A DNA stretch of 6,079 bases from NCBI GenBank assembly GCA_025923975.1, contig JAICEV010000235.1, positions 1 through 6,079 on the forward strand. Direction: 5' to 3'. Source of the stretch: Propionibacteriaceae bacterium (GTDB taxonomy: Bacteria; Actinomycetota; Actinomycetes; Propionibacteriales; Propionibacteriaceae). Shown piece by piece: positions 1-5,745 of the stretch (position 1 is its first letter; every line of letters starts with the position of its first letter). The translations under genes and the position numbers were made by a program. The notes under the pieces were generated by a model. The model saw nothing but the letters and a program-made list of their open reading frames with translations, was not told where the DNA came from and made no database searches.

Positions 1-121
1 CCAGCCGGGTCGGCACGTCGGAATCCTCCGGTCCGACGATTACTCCGCACGCCTCATCCGGATGATCTTCCCGAGCGTGAGCGATCATGGCCTCAACGTG
101 CTCGCGGGCGATCTTCAGCAC
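1..121 (-). CDS. mec: Mec-like JAMM/MPN metallopeptidase (M67 family), 5' part only
   Basis: Partial gene that leaves the window at base 1. The minus strand encodes about 40 residues beginning VLKIAREHVEAMIAH, followed by HPDEACGV and a GPEDSDVPTRL stretch. HPDEACG followed by GPExSDxP closely resembles my recollection of the start of M. tuberculosis Mec (Rv1334), the zinc peptidase that releases cysteine from the sulfur carrier CysO. The Glu of DEACG (residue 23) is the expected JAMM glutamate; the HxH and Ser/Asp zinc-site motifs would lie beyond the window. The GTG at 121 is chosen because family similarity starts there. In-frame alternatives are GTG 130, ATG 163 and GTG 181, which would add residues with no family resemblance; none has a strong ribosome binding site. 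A -10-like AATAAT nine bases upstream of GTG 121 would allow a leaderless mRNA. The family call is firm; cysO and cysM as next genes are inferred. Confidence 0.85.
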   Translation of the reverse strand, partial: MLKIAREHVEAMIAHAREDHPDEACGVIVGPEDSDVPTRL

Positions 122-130
122 GGCGGTCAC

Positions 131-136
131 ATTATT
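131..136 (-). promoter_or_regulatory. possible -10 element for a leaderless mec transcript
   Basis: On the minus strand AATAAT lies nine bases before GTG 121, in an otherwise G/C-rich stretch. That distance would place the transcription start at or next to the GTG, as in leaderless actinobacterial mRNAs, and no Shine-Dalgarno sequence is visible before this GTG. No convincing -35 hexamer is seen. This is a weak, composition-based call. Confidence 0.25.
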
Positions 137-171
137 GGTGATAGCTGGGCCCAGGCGGTACATCCGGACTA

Positions 172-189
172 TGAGATCCACGCTTCCAG
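172..189. repeat. direct repeat, copy 1 (next to mec)
   Basis: TGAGATCCACGCTTCCAG is identical to 328-345. If the upstream bases 165-171 and 321-327 are included, 22 of 25 positions agree; similarity stops sharply on the other side. This copy covers the alternative GTG start of mec at 181. An 18-base exact match is very unlikely by chance in 6 kb, so the copies probably arose by duplication or by insertion of the 138 bases between them. Confidence 0.8.
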
Positions 190-230
190 CTGAGCGTCGG
201 GATTGGGTCTCCGACATCTACCTGTGATCA

Positions 231-310
231 CAAATTTCCGACCAATGCCGGCTTTTTGGTGCAGTAGGCCATGACGGCAGCTCGAAAAGTCCGCATTGGT
301 CGGAAATTTG
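231..310. repeat. long inverted repeat / hairpin, 18-bp perfect arms
   Basis: The arms 231-248 (CAAATTTCCGACCAATGC) and 293-310 are perfect reverse complements. Pairing continues inward with two mismatches and G-T wobbles (T run 253-256 against A run 285-288) to about 259/282, leaving a loop of about 22 bases. The arms are A/T-richer than the surroundings. It lies downstream of the nucleotidyltransferase gene and upstream of mec, with no coding capacity. There is no T tract after the stem on either strand, so it is not a textbook intrinsic terminator. A MITE-like element, a structured RNA or a regulator target are all possible. The structure is certain; the role is unknown. Confidence 0.85.
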
Positions 311-327
311 AGAAACGTGACCGAGTG

Positions 328-345
328 TGAGATCCACGCTTCCAG
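328..345. repeat. direct repeat, copy 2 (outer)
   Basis: Identical to 172-189 over 18 bases, with a less perfect upstream extension. It lies 17 bases beyond the 3' end of the nucleotidyltransferase gene (stop at 363-365, minus strand). With copy 1 it brackets the 231-310 hairpin. Confidence 0.8.
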
Positions 346-362
346 GCGCGAGCAGCTCCAAA

Positions 363-974
363 TTAGAGCGGCCCGATGATGCCGAGGCGTTCGATCAGTA
401 GGAGGAAGGCCTCCGCAAAGGGATTGTCCTGGGTTGCCTTACGGATTTCTGTCCAATCGAGCTGCTCGCGTACGGCACGCACTACCAAGAGCAGGGCTGC
501 AAAATCGCAGTAGTGCTCAGAGAGCGACCGCAGCTTGGCGATCATGATGGGAGTAGGCGGCAGCACCGGGATCCGCACTCCCAAGACCTCATACTCGCGC
601 GCAGTATCGAGCAACGAGTGCACGACTGGAACGCCCCCGAGACGATGCAACACATCGACGAGCGCGGGCTCCTCGTCAGGCTCCGTCGCGGAGTCCGGAT
701 CGCAGTAGGCCTTGAAGAGCCAATCCTCGGGCGGGCGCTCCACCCGCAACCCGGCAGCCGCCAGGCTGTTGGCGGCCATCTCGATATCGGATTCAGCCAC
801 GACAATATCCACGTCGTGGCTTGGCTCCGGCCCGCCAGCTACCCAGAGGGCATAACCACCCCCCAGCGCGAATGCGACGCCGTCAGCCTTCAAGGCTGAC
901 ACAGAACGCTTGAGGGCGGTACGAAGCAGCGGCTCATCAGACGTGGCCGGAAGCTGCGGTGATTGCTCAGCGAT
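363..974 (-). CDS. nucleotidyltransferase-fold protein, possible ATC start
   Basis: Counted from codon 974, about 203 residues. A first helix (PLLRTALKRSVSALK) leads to FALGGGYALW, then PSHDVDIVV with the paired acidic residues D54 and D56, and a third acidic residue D107 in ALVDVLHRL. GG followed by DxD and a later Asp is the metal site of Pol beta-superfamily nucleotidyltransferases of the MNT/AbiEii-like kind. The C-terminal half, PTPIMIAKLRSLSEHY onward, looks helical. Substrate unknown; some relatives are toxins or antitoxins, but no partner gene is visible. The start is a problem: no ATG, GTG or TTG lies just before the first helix. AGAAGG at 983-988 sits eight bases before an in-frame ATC (972-974), the best-placed initiation site. 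GTG 902 would cut away half of helix 1; GTG 1022 would overlap the divergent hydrolase gene by 30 bases. The family call is good; the start is uncertain. Confidence 0.75.
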   Translation of the reverse strand: MAEQSPQLPATSDEPLLRTALKRSVSALKADGVAFALGGGYALWVAGGPEPSHDVDIVVAESDIEMAANSLAAAGLRVERPPEDWLFKAYCDPDSATEPDEEPALVDVLHRLGGVPVVHSLLDTAREYEVLGVRIPVLPPTPIMIAKLRSLSEHYCDFAALLLVVRAVREQLDWTEIRKATQDNPFAEAFLLLIERLGIIGPL

Positions 975-992
975 GGTGGGTACCTTCTTCCC

Positions 993-1787
993 ATGCGGTT
1001 GGCGACATTTAACATCCTGCACGGCCGCTCGATCCACGATGGGGTGGTCGATCTTGATCGGTTGGCCGATGCCATCCGGTCGTTGGACGCTGACATTTTG
1101 GCCCTGCAGGAAGTCGATCGAGACCAGCCGCGCTCCCACCTCGCGGACTTGACCGAAGTTGCCGCGGAAGCCATGGGTGCAGTGACTCATCGATTTGCCG
1201 CCGCCCTCTCGGGCACCCCGGGCGCCACTTGGATCGCGGCATCGGAGGACGACCTTCCGGGGGTTGCGTCCTATGGAATCGCCTTGCTCTCTCGCTATCC
1301 ATCGGAATCCTGGCAGGTCCTTCGGCTACCGCGAATCCCGACGCGCGTTCCGCTCTATCTGCGCACTCCCCCAAAAATGCTCATCGTGAAAGAGGAGCCG
1401 CGAGCTGCGGTGATCGGACGTCTGCGCACCCCAGCGGGATTGGTCGTCGTTGCTAACACTCACCTGTCCTATGTGCCGGGCTGGGGTCGGCTCCAGCTCC
1501 GGCGGCTACGGCGAGATCTCGCTCCGCTGCCGGAACCGGTGATCTTGATGGGAGACCTCAATATGGCCGATCACCGGCCGGCGCAGATCACCGGCTACCG
1601 CACGCTGGCCAGGCATTACACCTTTCCGATCGAGGAGCCTGATCGTCAGCTCGACCACATCCTGGTGCGCGGTCGGCTTGGCCACGTGACTGCCAGCAGC
1701 GCCCCTGCGCTGCCGCTGTCTGACCACCGAGCGCTGATCGTTGACCTATCTGTATTAAGGCGAGAGGCACCAGATGATCAACACTGA
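993..1787 (+). CDS. endonuclease/exonuclease/phosphatase (EEP) family hydrolase
   Basis: 264 residues with the complete EEP active-site set in order: ATFNILHG (N7), ILALQEVD (catalytic metal-binding E40), ANTHLSY (H157), MGDLNMAD (D188, N190), QLDHILV (D221, H222) and LSDHRALIV (D244, H245). The fold hydrolyses phosphodiester or phosphomonoester bonds with Mg2+; members act on DNA, sphingomyelin, inositol phosphates or other phosphodiesters, and the sequence does not say which. No signal peptide or membrane segment, so probably cytoplasmic. ATG 993 is chosen because MRLATFNILHG is the normal family N-terminus; an in-frame TTG at 963 would add ten unrelated residues. GGTGGG at 975-980 is a rather distant ribosome binding site. 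The first gene of a three-gene operon, it overlaps the glycosidase start by 14 bases. It is divergent from the nucleotidyltransferase, so each promoter must lie inside the other gene. Family sure, substrate not. Confidence 0.92.
   Translation: MRLATFNILHGRSIHDGVVDLDRLADAIRSLDADILALQEVDRDQPRSHLADLTEVAAEAMGAVTHRFAAALSGTPGATWIAASEDDLPGVASYGIALLSRYPSESWQVLRLPRIPTRVPLYLRTPPKMLIVKEEPRAAVIGRLRTPAGLVVVANTHLSYVPGWGRLQLRRLRRDLAPLPEPVILMGDLNMADHRPAQITGYRTLARHYTFPIEEPDRQLDHILVRGRLGHVTASSAPALPLSDHRALIVDLSVLRREAPDDQH
1762..1767 (+). promoter_or_regulatory. ribosome binding site of the GH31 gene
   Basis: GAGAGG lies six bases before ATG 1774, inside the last codons of the hydrolase gene. It fixes the glycosidase start and supports translation of the two genes from one mRNA. 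Confidence 0.7.
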
Positions 1788-4197
1788 TCACTACATCCGC
1801 TGGAACCGGGTGGACTCGGTCAGTCGGACCGCAACGGGCATCCTGGCCGACCTGCACCATGAACAGCTGAGCATCGATGTGGTACGTGCCGACGTACTAC
1901 GGATCAAGATCAGCCGCGGCGGTGTGTTCGACGATCCGCCTACCTTCGCGGTCTGCGTCGACCCGCTCGCCTCCCCCGGTGACTTTCGAGTCGAGCAAGA
2001 CGAGCAGCGAGTGCAGTTGATCACGGCCGACTGCACCGCATCGCTGTGGCTGGACCCGTTCCGGATCGACGTGCACCGCAGCGACGGATCGCCGGTCATC
2101 GAGACCGCCCAGGACGCCGAAGGTCGGTACTGGGCGTACGCGACCCTGAATGACTCCTTCACTCTCCGGCGTCGCTGCCGGCAGGAGGACGCGATCTTCG
2201 GATTGGGTGAGAAGTCCGGACGTCACAACCGCAAGGGCCGGGACTTCACTATGTGGAACCTCGACATACTCAACCCCTTCGAGACGTTGGAGTTCACTGC
2301 CGGCAAGAGCGCTGATGATCCCCGAGGCGATCCCCGCAGCGTCGAGTTCGATCCTCTTTACGTCACCATCCCGTTCTTCTACCACCAGTCCTACCCCGCC
2401 GGCAGCATGGCGGCATCCTTTATAGACAACGGATATCGCGGCAGCTACGAGTTCTCCGCCGACGCCGAGTACCGGATCGTCTTCCGCGGTGGTCAGTACA
2501 CCGAATATGTCTTCGCAGGCCCGGACATGCCGGCGATCTTGGAGTCCTACACCTGGTTGACGGGACGTACGGCACCACCACCAATCTGGTCGCTCGGTTA
2601 TCACCAGTGCCGCTGGTTCTCCTACACCCAAGATGCTGTGGAGGCCATCGCGCAACGGCACCGCGACAACGACATCCCTTGCGACGCCATCTGGCTGGAC
2701 ATCGAGTACATGGACGGCTTTCGAGTCTTCACCTGGAACAACGACAGGTTCCCCGATCCTCCTGGCATGCTCAAACGACTTGATGAGCAAGGCTTCCGAG
2801 TGATCACGATCATCGATCCAGGCGTGAAGTTCGATCCCGGCTACTGGGTCTTTGATCAAGCCGTCGAGCGTGATGTGCTGTGCCGCACTGAAGGAGGCGA
2901 TCTCTACATCGGCCAGGTCTGGCCAGGCAACACGGCCTTCCCAGATTTTGTCACCGAAGACGCGCGCACCTGGTGGGGTGAACTCAACGCAGCCCACGTG
3001 CTCTTCGGGCTGGCGGGGATCTGGAATGACATGAACGAGCCCGCGACCGGGAACATCCCGGTCATGTCCATGCGGTTCGGTCGCGGTGAGTTCTCCCATG
3101 AGCGTTACCACAACCAGTACGGGCTGCTGATGGCAATGGGGACGGCAGCTGGGCTGCTGGACGCTATGCCTGAGCGGCGTACCTTCGTTCTGTCTCGCGC
3201 AGGTTTTGCCGGCATTCAGAGATATGCCGCCAACTGGATGGGCGACAACCAGTCTCGCTGGGACCACTTGTGGCTGAGTATCGCCATGGGATCGGGCTTC
3301 GGAATCTCGGGACAGGCGTTCGTGGGAGCCGACATCGGCGGATTTCAGGGCAATTCGAATGCGGAGCTTTTCTTGCGGTGGATGCAATACGGCACCCTGA
3401 CGCCGTTCTGTCGCAACCACTCCGAGATCGGCAACGTCGATCAATACGCCTGGGCGTTCGGCGAGGTCATTCAAGATCACGTCCGGATAGCGATCAAGCT
3501 TCGCTATCGCTTGCTGCCCTACCTGTATGCCTGGTTCCTCAGGGCTTCGGAGACCGGCGAACCGGTGCAGCGGCCATTGATCTTCGACTATCAATATGAC
3601 GCAACGGTCCGCGACATCGATGATCAGTACCTCTTGGGACGCGATCTGCTGGTTGCGCCGGTCGTCGGGCCTGGTGTCACTGCCCGGCAGGTGTACCTGC
3701 CCAAGGGTGACTGGTACGACTGGCACACCGGCGAGCTCGTTGGAGGCAGGCGATTCCTGACGACCGCAACGCCACTCGACCGAATTCCGATCTATGCGCG
3801 AGGCGGAGCGGTGATCCCTATGTGGCCGGAGGCACCCGACTCCACGAACGGCTATCAGCCTCTCGTGATTGAGTTGCATCTGTTCGTACCGGCGTCGGAT
3901 GGTGTCTATCACTCGATGCTGCAAGAGGACGACGGCCAGACCTTGACCGCCTTGCACGGTGCTCGGTATCGAACCACCTTCACTGTCATGCGGACCGGCA
4001 ACGAGCTGACGCTCGACGCCAAGGTAAGCGGTAACGGCTACCCGGAGTTCGCACGGGAACGTTTCGTTCTGGTTGTGCACGGCGCGGCGCCGGAGGAGGC
4101 ACACCTCGACGGCACGATGATCACCGGTACCGACGGGCGCTTCGAGATACCCAATGCAGGTGAGAGCTTCGGCTTCCGCTGCATGGTGACCGAGTGA
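1774..4197 (+). CDS. glycoside hydrolase family 31, alpha-glucosidase type
   Basis: 807 residues, full length for bacterial GH31. An N-terminal beta-sandwich (about 20-225) contains the FGLGEK loop near 142-147. The barrel starts at WSLGYHQCRW (from W272); WLDIEYMDGF supplies D309 and D314; then VITIIDPGVK. The nucleophile is D419 in GIWNDMNEP and the acid/base is D491 in MGDNQS, followed by CRNHS (R547, H549). C-terminal beta-sandwich domains follow, the last resembling DUF5110. All catalytic residues are present, so it should be an active retaining exo-alpha-glycosidase. Alpha-glucosidase is the likeliest activity, but alpha-xylosidase or transglycosylase activity cannot be excluded. There is no signal peptide, so it probably acts in the cytoplasm on imported or internally made oligosaccharides. 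Its start overlaps the hydrolase stop by 14 bases and its TGA overlaps the next GTG. No transporter or LacI-type regulator is adjacent, unusual for a sugar-catabolic operon. Confidence 0.95.
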   Translation: MINTDHYIRWNRVDSVSRTATGILADLHHEQLSIDVVRADVLRIKISRGGVFDDPPTFAVCVDPLASPGDFRVEQDEQRVQLITADCTASLWLDPFRIDVHRSDGSPVIETAQDAEGRYWAYATLNDSFTLRRRCRQEDAIFGLGEKSGRHNRKGRDFTMWNLDILNPFETLEFTAGKSADDPRGDPRSVEFDPLYVTIPFFYHQSYPAGSMAASFIDNGYRGSYEFSADAEYRIVFRGGQYTEYVFAGPDMPAILESYTWLTGRTAPPPIWSLGYHQCRWFSYTQDAVEAIAQRHRDNDIPCDAIWLDIEYMDGFRVFTWNNDRFPDPPGMLKRLDEQGFRVITIIDPGVKFDPGYWVFDQAVERDVLCRTEGGDLYIGQVWPGNTAFPDFVTEDARTWWGELNAAHVLFGLAGIWNDMNEPATGNIPVMSMRFGRGEFSHERYHNQYGLLMAMGTAAGLLDAMPERRTFVLSRAGFAGIQRYAANWMGDNQSRWDHLWLSIAMGSGFGISGQAFVGADIGGFQGNSNAELFLRWMQYGTLTPFCRNHSEIGNVDQYAWAFGEVIQDHVRIAIKLRYRLLPYLYAWFLRASETGEPVQRPLIFDYQYDATVRDIDDQYLLGRDLLVAPVVGPGVTARQVYLPKGDWYDWHTGELVGGRRFLTTATPLDRIPIYARGGAVIPMWPEAPDSTNGYQPLVIELHLFVPASDGVYHSMLQEDDGQTLTALHGARYRTTFTVMRTGNELTLDAKVSGNGYPEFARERFVLVVHGAAPEEAHLDGTMITGTDGRFEIPNAGESFGFRCMVTE

Positions 4198-4706
4198 GTT
4201 TCGTCGTCCGAATTGCTTTGCCAGGTGAGTATGCCGAAGCGGGCCGGGTCACAGCCGAGGGCTATCACGCCGACGATCTGTTGCGTCGCCGGGACGGGCT
4301 CATCGACAACGACTACGAAGAACGGTTGACCGACGCCGGACGGCGAGCGCGCGAGGCCCAACTCCTGGTGGCGGTCGACAACGGCCAGGTCCTCGGCACC
4401 GTCACCTGGTGTCCGCCTACGTCGCCGTGGCGCGAGCTTGCTACCCGTCCTGAGCAAGCGGAGTTCCGGATGCTCTCGGTGGCGGCGGCTGGACGGCGGC
4501 GCGGCATCGGTCGAGCGCTCGTCCAGGCGTGCTTAGATCAGGCCCGAGCCGAGGGCATGCGTGAGATCCTGATCTCCTCTCTGCCTCAGATGACAGCAGC
4601 GCACGCCCTTTACCGTGAGTTTGGCTTCGTGCGCGCCCCGGAGCTTGATCACAGCCCAAAGCCTGACGTCCACCTCTGGGCCTACCGCCTGCACCTACAG
4701 CCGTAG
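4194..4706 (+). CDS. GNAT family N-acetyltransferase
   Basis: 170 residues with the GNAT fold: an N-terminal strand (VVRIALPGEYAEA), helix 1, LVAVDNGQVLGTVTW (strands 2-3), then FRMLSVAAAGRRRGIGRALV with the acetyl-CoA pyrophosphate loop R101-x-x-G104-x-G106. HALYREFGFVRA and a final strand complete the fold, a typical length for the family. It transfers an acetyl group from acetyl-CoA to an amine; the acceptor (small molecule, aminosugar or protein) cannot be deduced. Its GTG start (4194-4196) overlaps the glycosidase TGA in a GTGA junction, with GGTGA at 4185-4189 as a possible ribosome binding site, which implies translational coupling. It is the last gene of the operon, ending before a hairpin and a convergent gene. 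Family confident; target unknown. Confidence 0.92.
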   Translation: MSFVVRIALPGEYAEAGRVTAEGYHADDLLRRRDGLIDNDYEERLTDAGRRAREAQLLVAVDNGQVLGTVTWCPPTSPWRELATRPEQAEFRMLSVAAAGRRRGIGRALVQACLDQARAEGMREILISSLPQMTAAHALYREFGFVRAPELDHSPKPDVHLWAYRLHLQP

Positions 4707-4715
4707 CCCTGTGGC

Positions 4716-4775
4716 GAAAGTGGTCACAGACAACATGCGACACGCCGGTGTGGCCTGTGGTTAGTGACCCCTTTC
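4716..4775. terminator. possible bidirectional terminator hairpin between convergent genes
   Basis: GAAAGTGGTCAC (4716-4727) pairs with GTGACCCCTTTC (4764-4775) over 12 positions with one mismatch. The enclosed 36 bases include a smaller ACAC-GCCG-GTGT hairpin. It starts ten bases after the acetyltransferase stop and ends nine bases before the stop of the convergent small gene, where a shared terminator is expected. No strong T run follows on either strand, so it is called from position and pairing only. Confidence 0.45.
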
Positions 4776-4784
4776 TGTGATCAG

Positions 4785-5135
4785 TCAGCCCGAAGTGGCG
4801 TCCAGGTGCTGCAAGAGATCGTGGGCCGCAAGCTCGATCTCTTTGTGTCGCCATTCCGACGCGCGGTAAACGCAAGCGATCAAGGCCGTACGGTGCACGC
4901 GTCGCAAGTCGCCGAATACAAATGCGTAGCGGGCCTTGGTCTCGTCAGAGGCACCCTCAGTGAGGCCAAGATGCCAGGCGGCGTACTCCTCCCAGGAATG
5001 CCGCTCAAGGAAGGCGTTCTCATCATCCGCACGTGGCTGCACGTCGCCCCAATCGCTATTCAGCACGTACTGCTTGGCGTCGATCAGCCGACGGCAGTTG
5101 TCGACTGCGGCCTTGTTCAGTGCGTACTTCGCCAT
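4785..5135 (-). CDS. conserved hypothetical protein, 116 residues, function unknown
   Basis: I recognise this as resembling a small conserved actinobacterial protein but know no function for it. It starts MAKYALNKAAVDNCRRLIDA, followed by QYVLNSDWG, RHSWEEYAAWHLGLTEG, ARYAFVFGDLRRVHR and SEWRHKEIELAAHDLLQHL. It is compact and apparently mostly helical, rich in His (46, 55, 81, 97, 105, 110) and in Trp/Tyr, with two cysteines (14, 88), no signal peptide and no membrane segment. Repeated WxxxxxWH-like and HR motifs could bind a ligand or metal, but this is a guess. ATG 5135 is well supported by GGAAGG at 5145-5150, nine bases upstream. Only 24 bases separate it from the upstream DUF2017 gene on the same strand, so the two are probably co-transcribed. 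The gene itself is well supported. Confidence 0.85.
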   Translation of the reverse strand: MAKYALNKAAVDNCRRLIDAKQYVLNSDWGDVQPRADDENAFLERHSWEEYAAWHLGLTEGASDETKARYAFVFGDLRRVHRTALIACVYRASEWRHKEIELAAHDLLQHLDATSG

Positions 5136-5144
5136 GTCGTGCCG

Positions 5145-5150
5145 CCTTCC
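5145..5150 (-). promoter_or_regulatory. ribosome binding site of the 116-residue gene
   Basis: GGAAGG on the minus strand, nine bases before ATG 5135, within the 24-base gap after the DUF2017 stop. It decides the start and supports independent translation from a shared mRNA. Confidence 0.6.
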
Positions 5151-5159
5151 AGAATCGTG

Positions 5160-5735
5160 TTAGAGCGCTGAAATGAGGGTTTCCTGTGCGAAACCAAGCC
5201 AGTCGTAGACACTCACCATGAAGCTGCGCGGATCTTCGTCCGGAAGCGCGGCCAGCTCGTCCGCATCCGCAGCGTCGCGGATGCCCAGGCGCGTCGCAAC
5301 GGCCAGCCGCACGCTGGTCAAGGTACGCAGCCAGCTCTCCACCTCGCCCGCTGGAATCTTGAGATCACGAGCCCCCAACTCTGTCGTCGCGAGCCGGTTG
5401 AGGACGACTCGCGCCTCAGCGACCTTCGCCGCCTTCAGGTCGCGCTCGGTGAACCGCCGGAAGTCTGCCGAAGCCCCCGGATCTTCGGGGTACGCATCTG
5501 GGAACAGGCGCTTGAGCACCGGGTCCTCCAGCGGCGCGGGCTCATCTGGCTCCCCCTCGAGATCCTTGACGATCTCTTCAAACGCGTCCTCAGCCTTGGA
5601 GTCCGTCGCAAAGCCCTCGGGCTCGCCGTCGGAGATCAACTCGATTAGCTGCATGATCAAGGAAGCCAGCAGTTCCACCTCGTACGCGCTGAGCTGCGTG
5701 ATGATCATGCCACGCCTACGGTGAAACTTCTTCAT
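5160..5735 (-). CDS. DUF2017 family protein, AosR-like
   Basis: 191 residues from ATG 5735, a usual length for this actinobacterial family. Family features are an N-terminal helix with Leu/Ile-rich repeats (ELLASLIMQLIELI, 21-34), an acidic linker (about 36-70), DPVLKRLFPDAYPED (71-85), FRRFTERDLKAAK (92-104) and the C-terminal VYDWLGFAQETLISAL. The M. tuberculosis member, Rv1332/AosR, is described as a redox-responsive partner of SigH that raises mec-cysO-cysM expression. Finding it between clpS and mec fits that family. Unusually, this protein has no cysteine at all, so disulfide-based sensing is impossible here. The ATG at 5735 has GAGG nine bases upstream; an in-frame upstream start at 5792 would lie in a hairpin-rich non-coding gap and is not preferred. 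Family assignment is strong; the regulatory role is inferred. Confidence 0.88.
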   Translation of the reverse strand: MKKFHRRRGMIITQLSAYEVELLASLIMQLIELISDGEPEGFATDSKAEDAFEEIVKDLEGEPDEPAPLEDPVLKRLFPDAYPEDPGASADFRRFTERDLKAAKVAEARVVLNRLATTELGARDLKIPAGEVESWLRTLTSVRLAVATRLGIRDAADADELAALPDEDPRSFMVSVYDWLGFAQETLISAL

Positions 5736-5745
5736 GTTAGATTGC

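Noticed and set aside
223..232. CRP-type binding site
   Set aside because: TGTGA and TCACA are directly adjacent, without the six-base spacer CRP sites need.
963..992. TTG start ten codons upstream for the EEP hydrolase
   Set aside because: The family N-terminus is MRLATFNILHG at ATG 993, and the added residues are not family-like.
975..1190. N-terminal extension of the nucleotidyltransferase up to an upstream start at 1190
   Set aside because: The extra residues are antisense to the conserved EEP N-terminus, including NILHG and QEVD, and show no family similarity.
1897..4104. Very long open frame (735 codons) on the minus strand opposite the GH31 gene
   Set aside because: It lies wholly within the glycosidase, has no recognisable motifs, and its composition is what high-GC coding DNA gives in an antisense frame.
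222..4783. CTGTGATCA at 222-230 and again at 4775-4783 as possible ends of an inserted cassette
   Set aside because: Only nine bases match, which is expected many times by chance in a window this size, and the flanks do not agree.
4441..4875. Minus-strand frame spanning the convergent gap
   Set aside because: It overlaps the acetyltransferase and the 116-residue gene, both better supported, and its product shows no family features.
5218..5724. Plus-strand open frame of 168 codons opposite the DUF2017 gene
   Set aside because: The product is a low-complexity Ser/Arg/Ala sequence, while the opposite strand shows clear DUF2017 conservation and a ribosome binding site.
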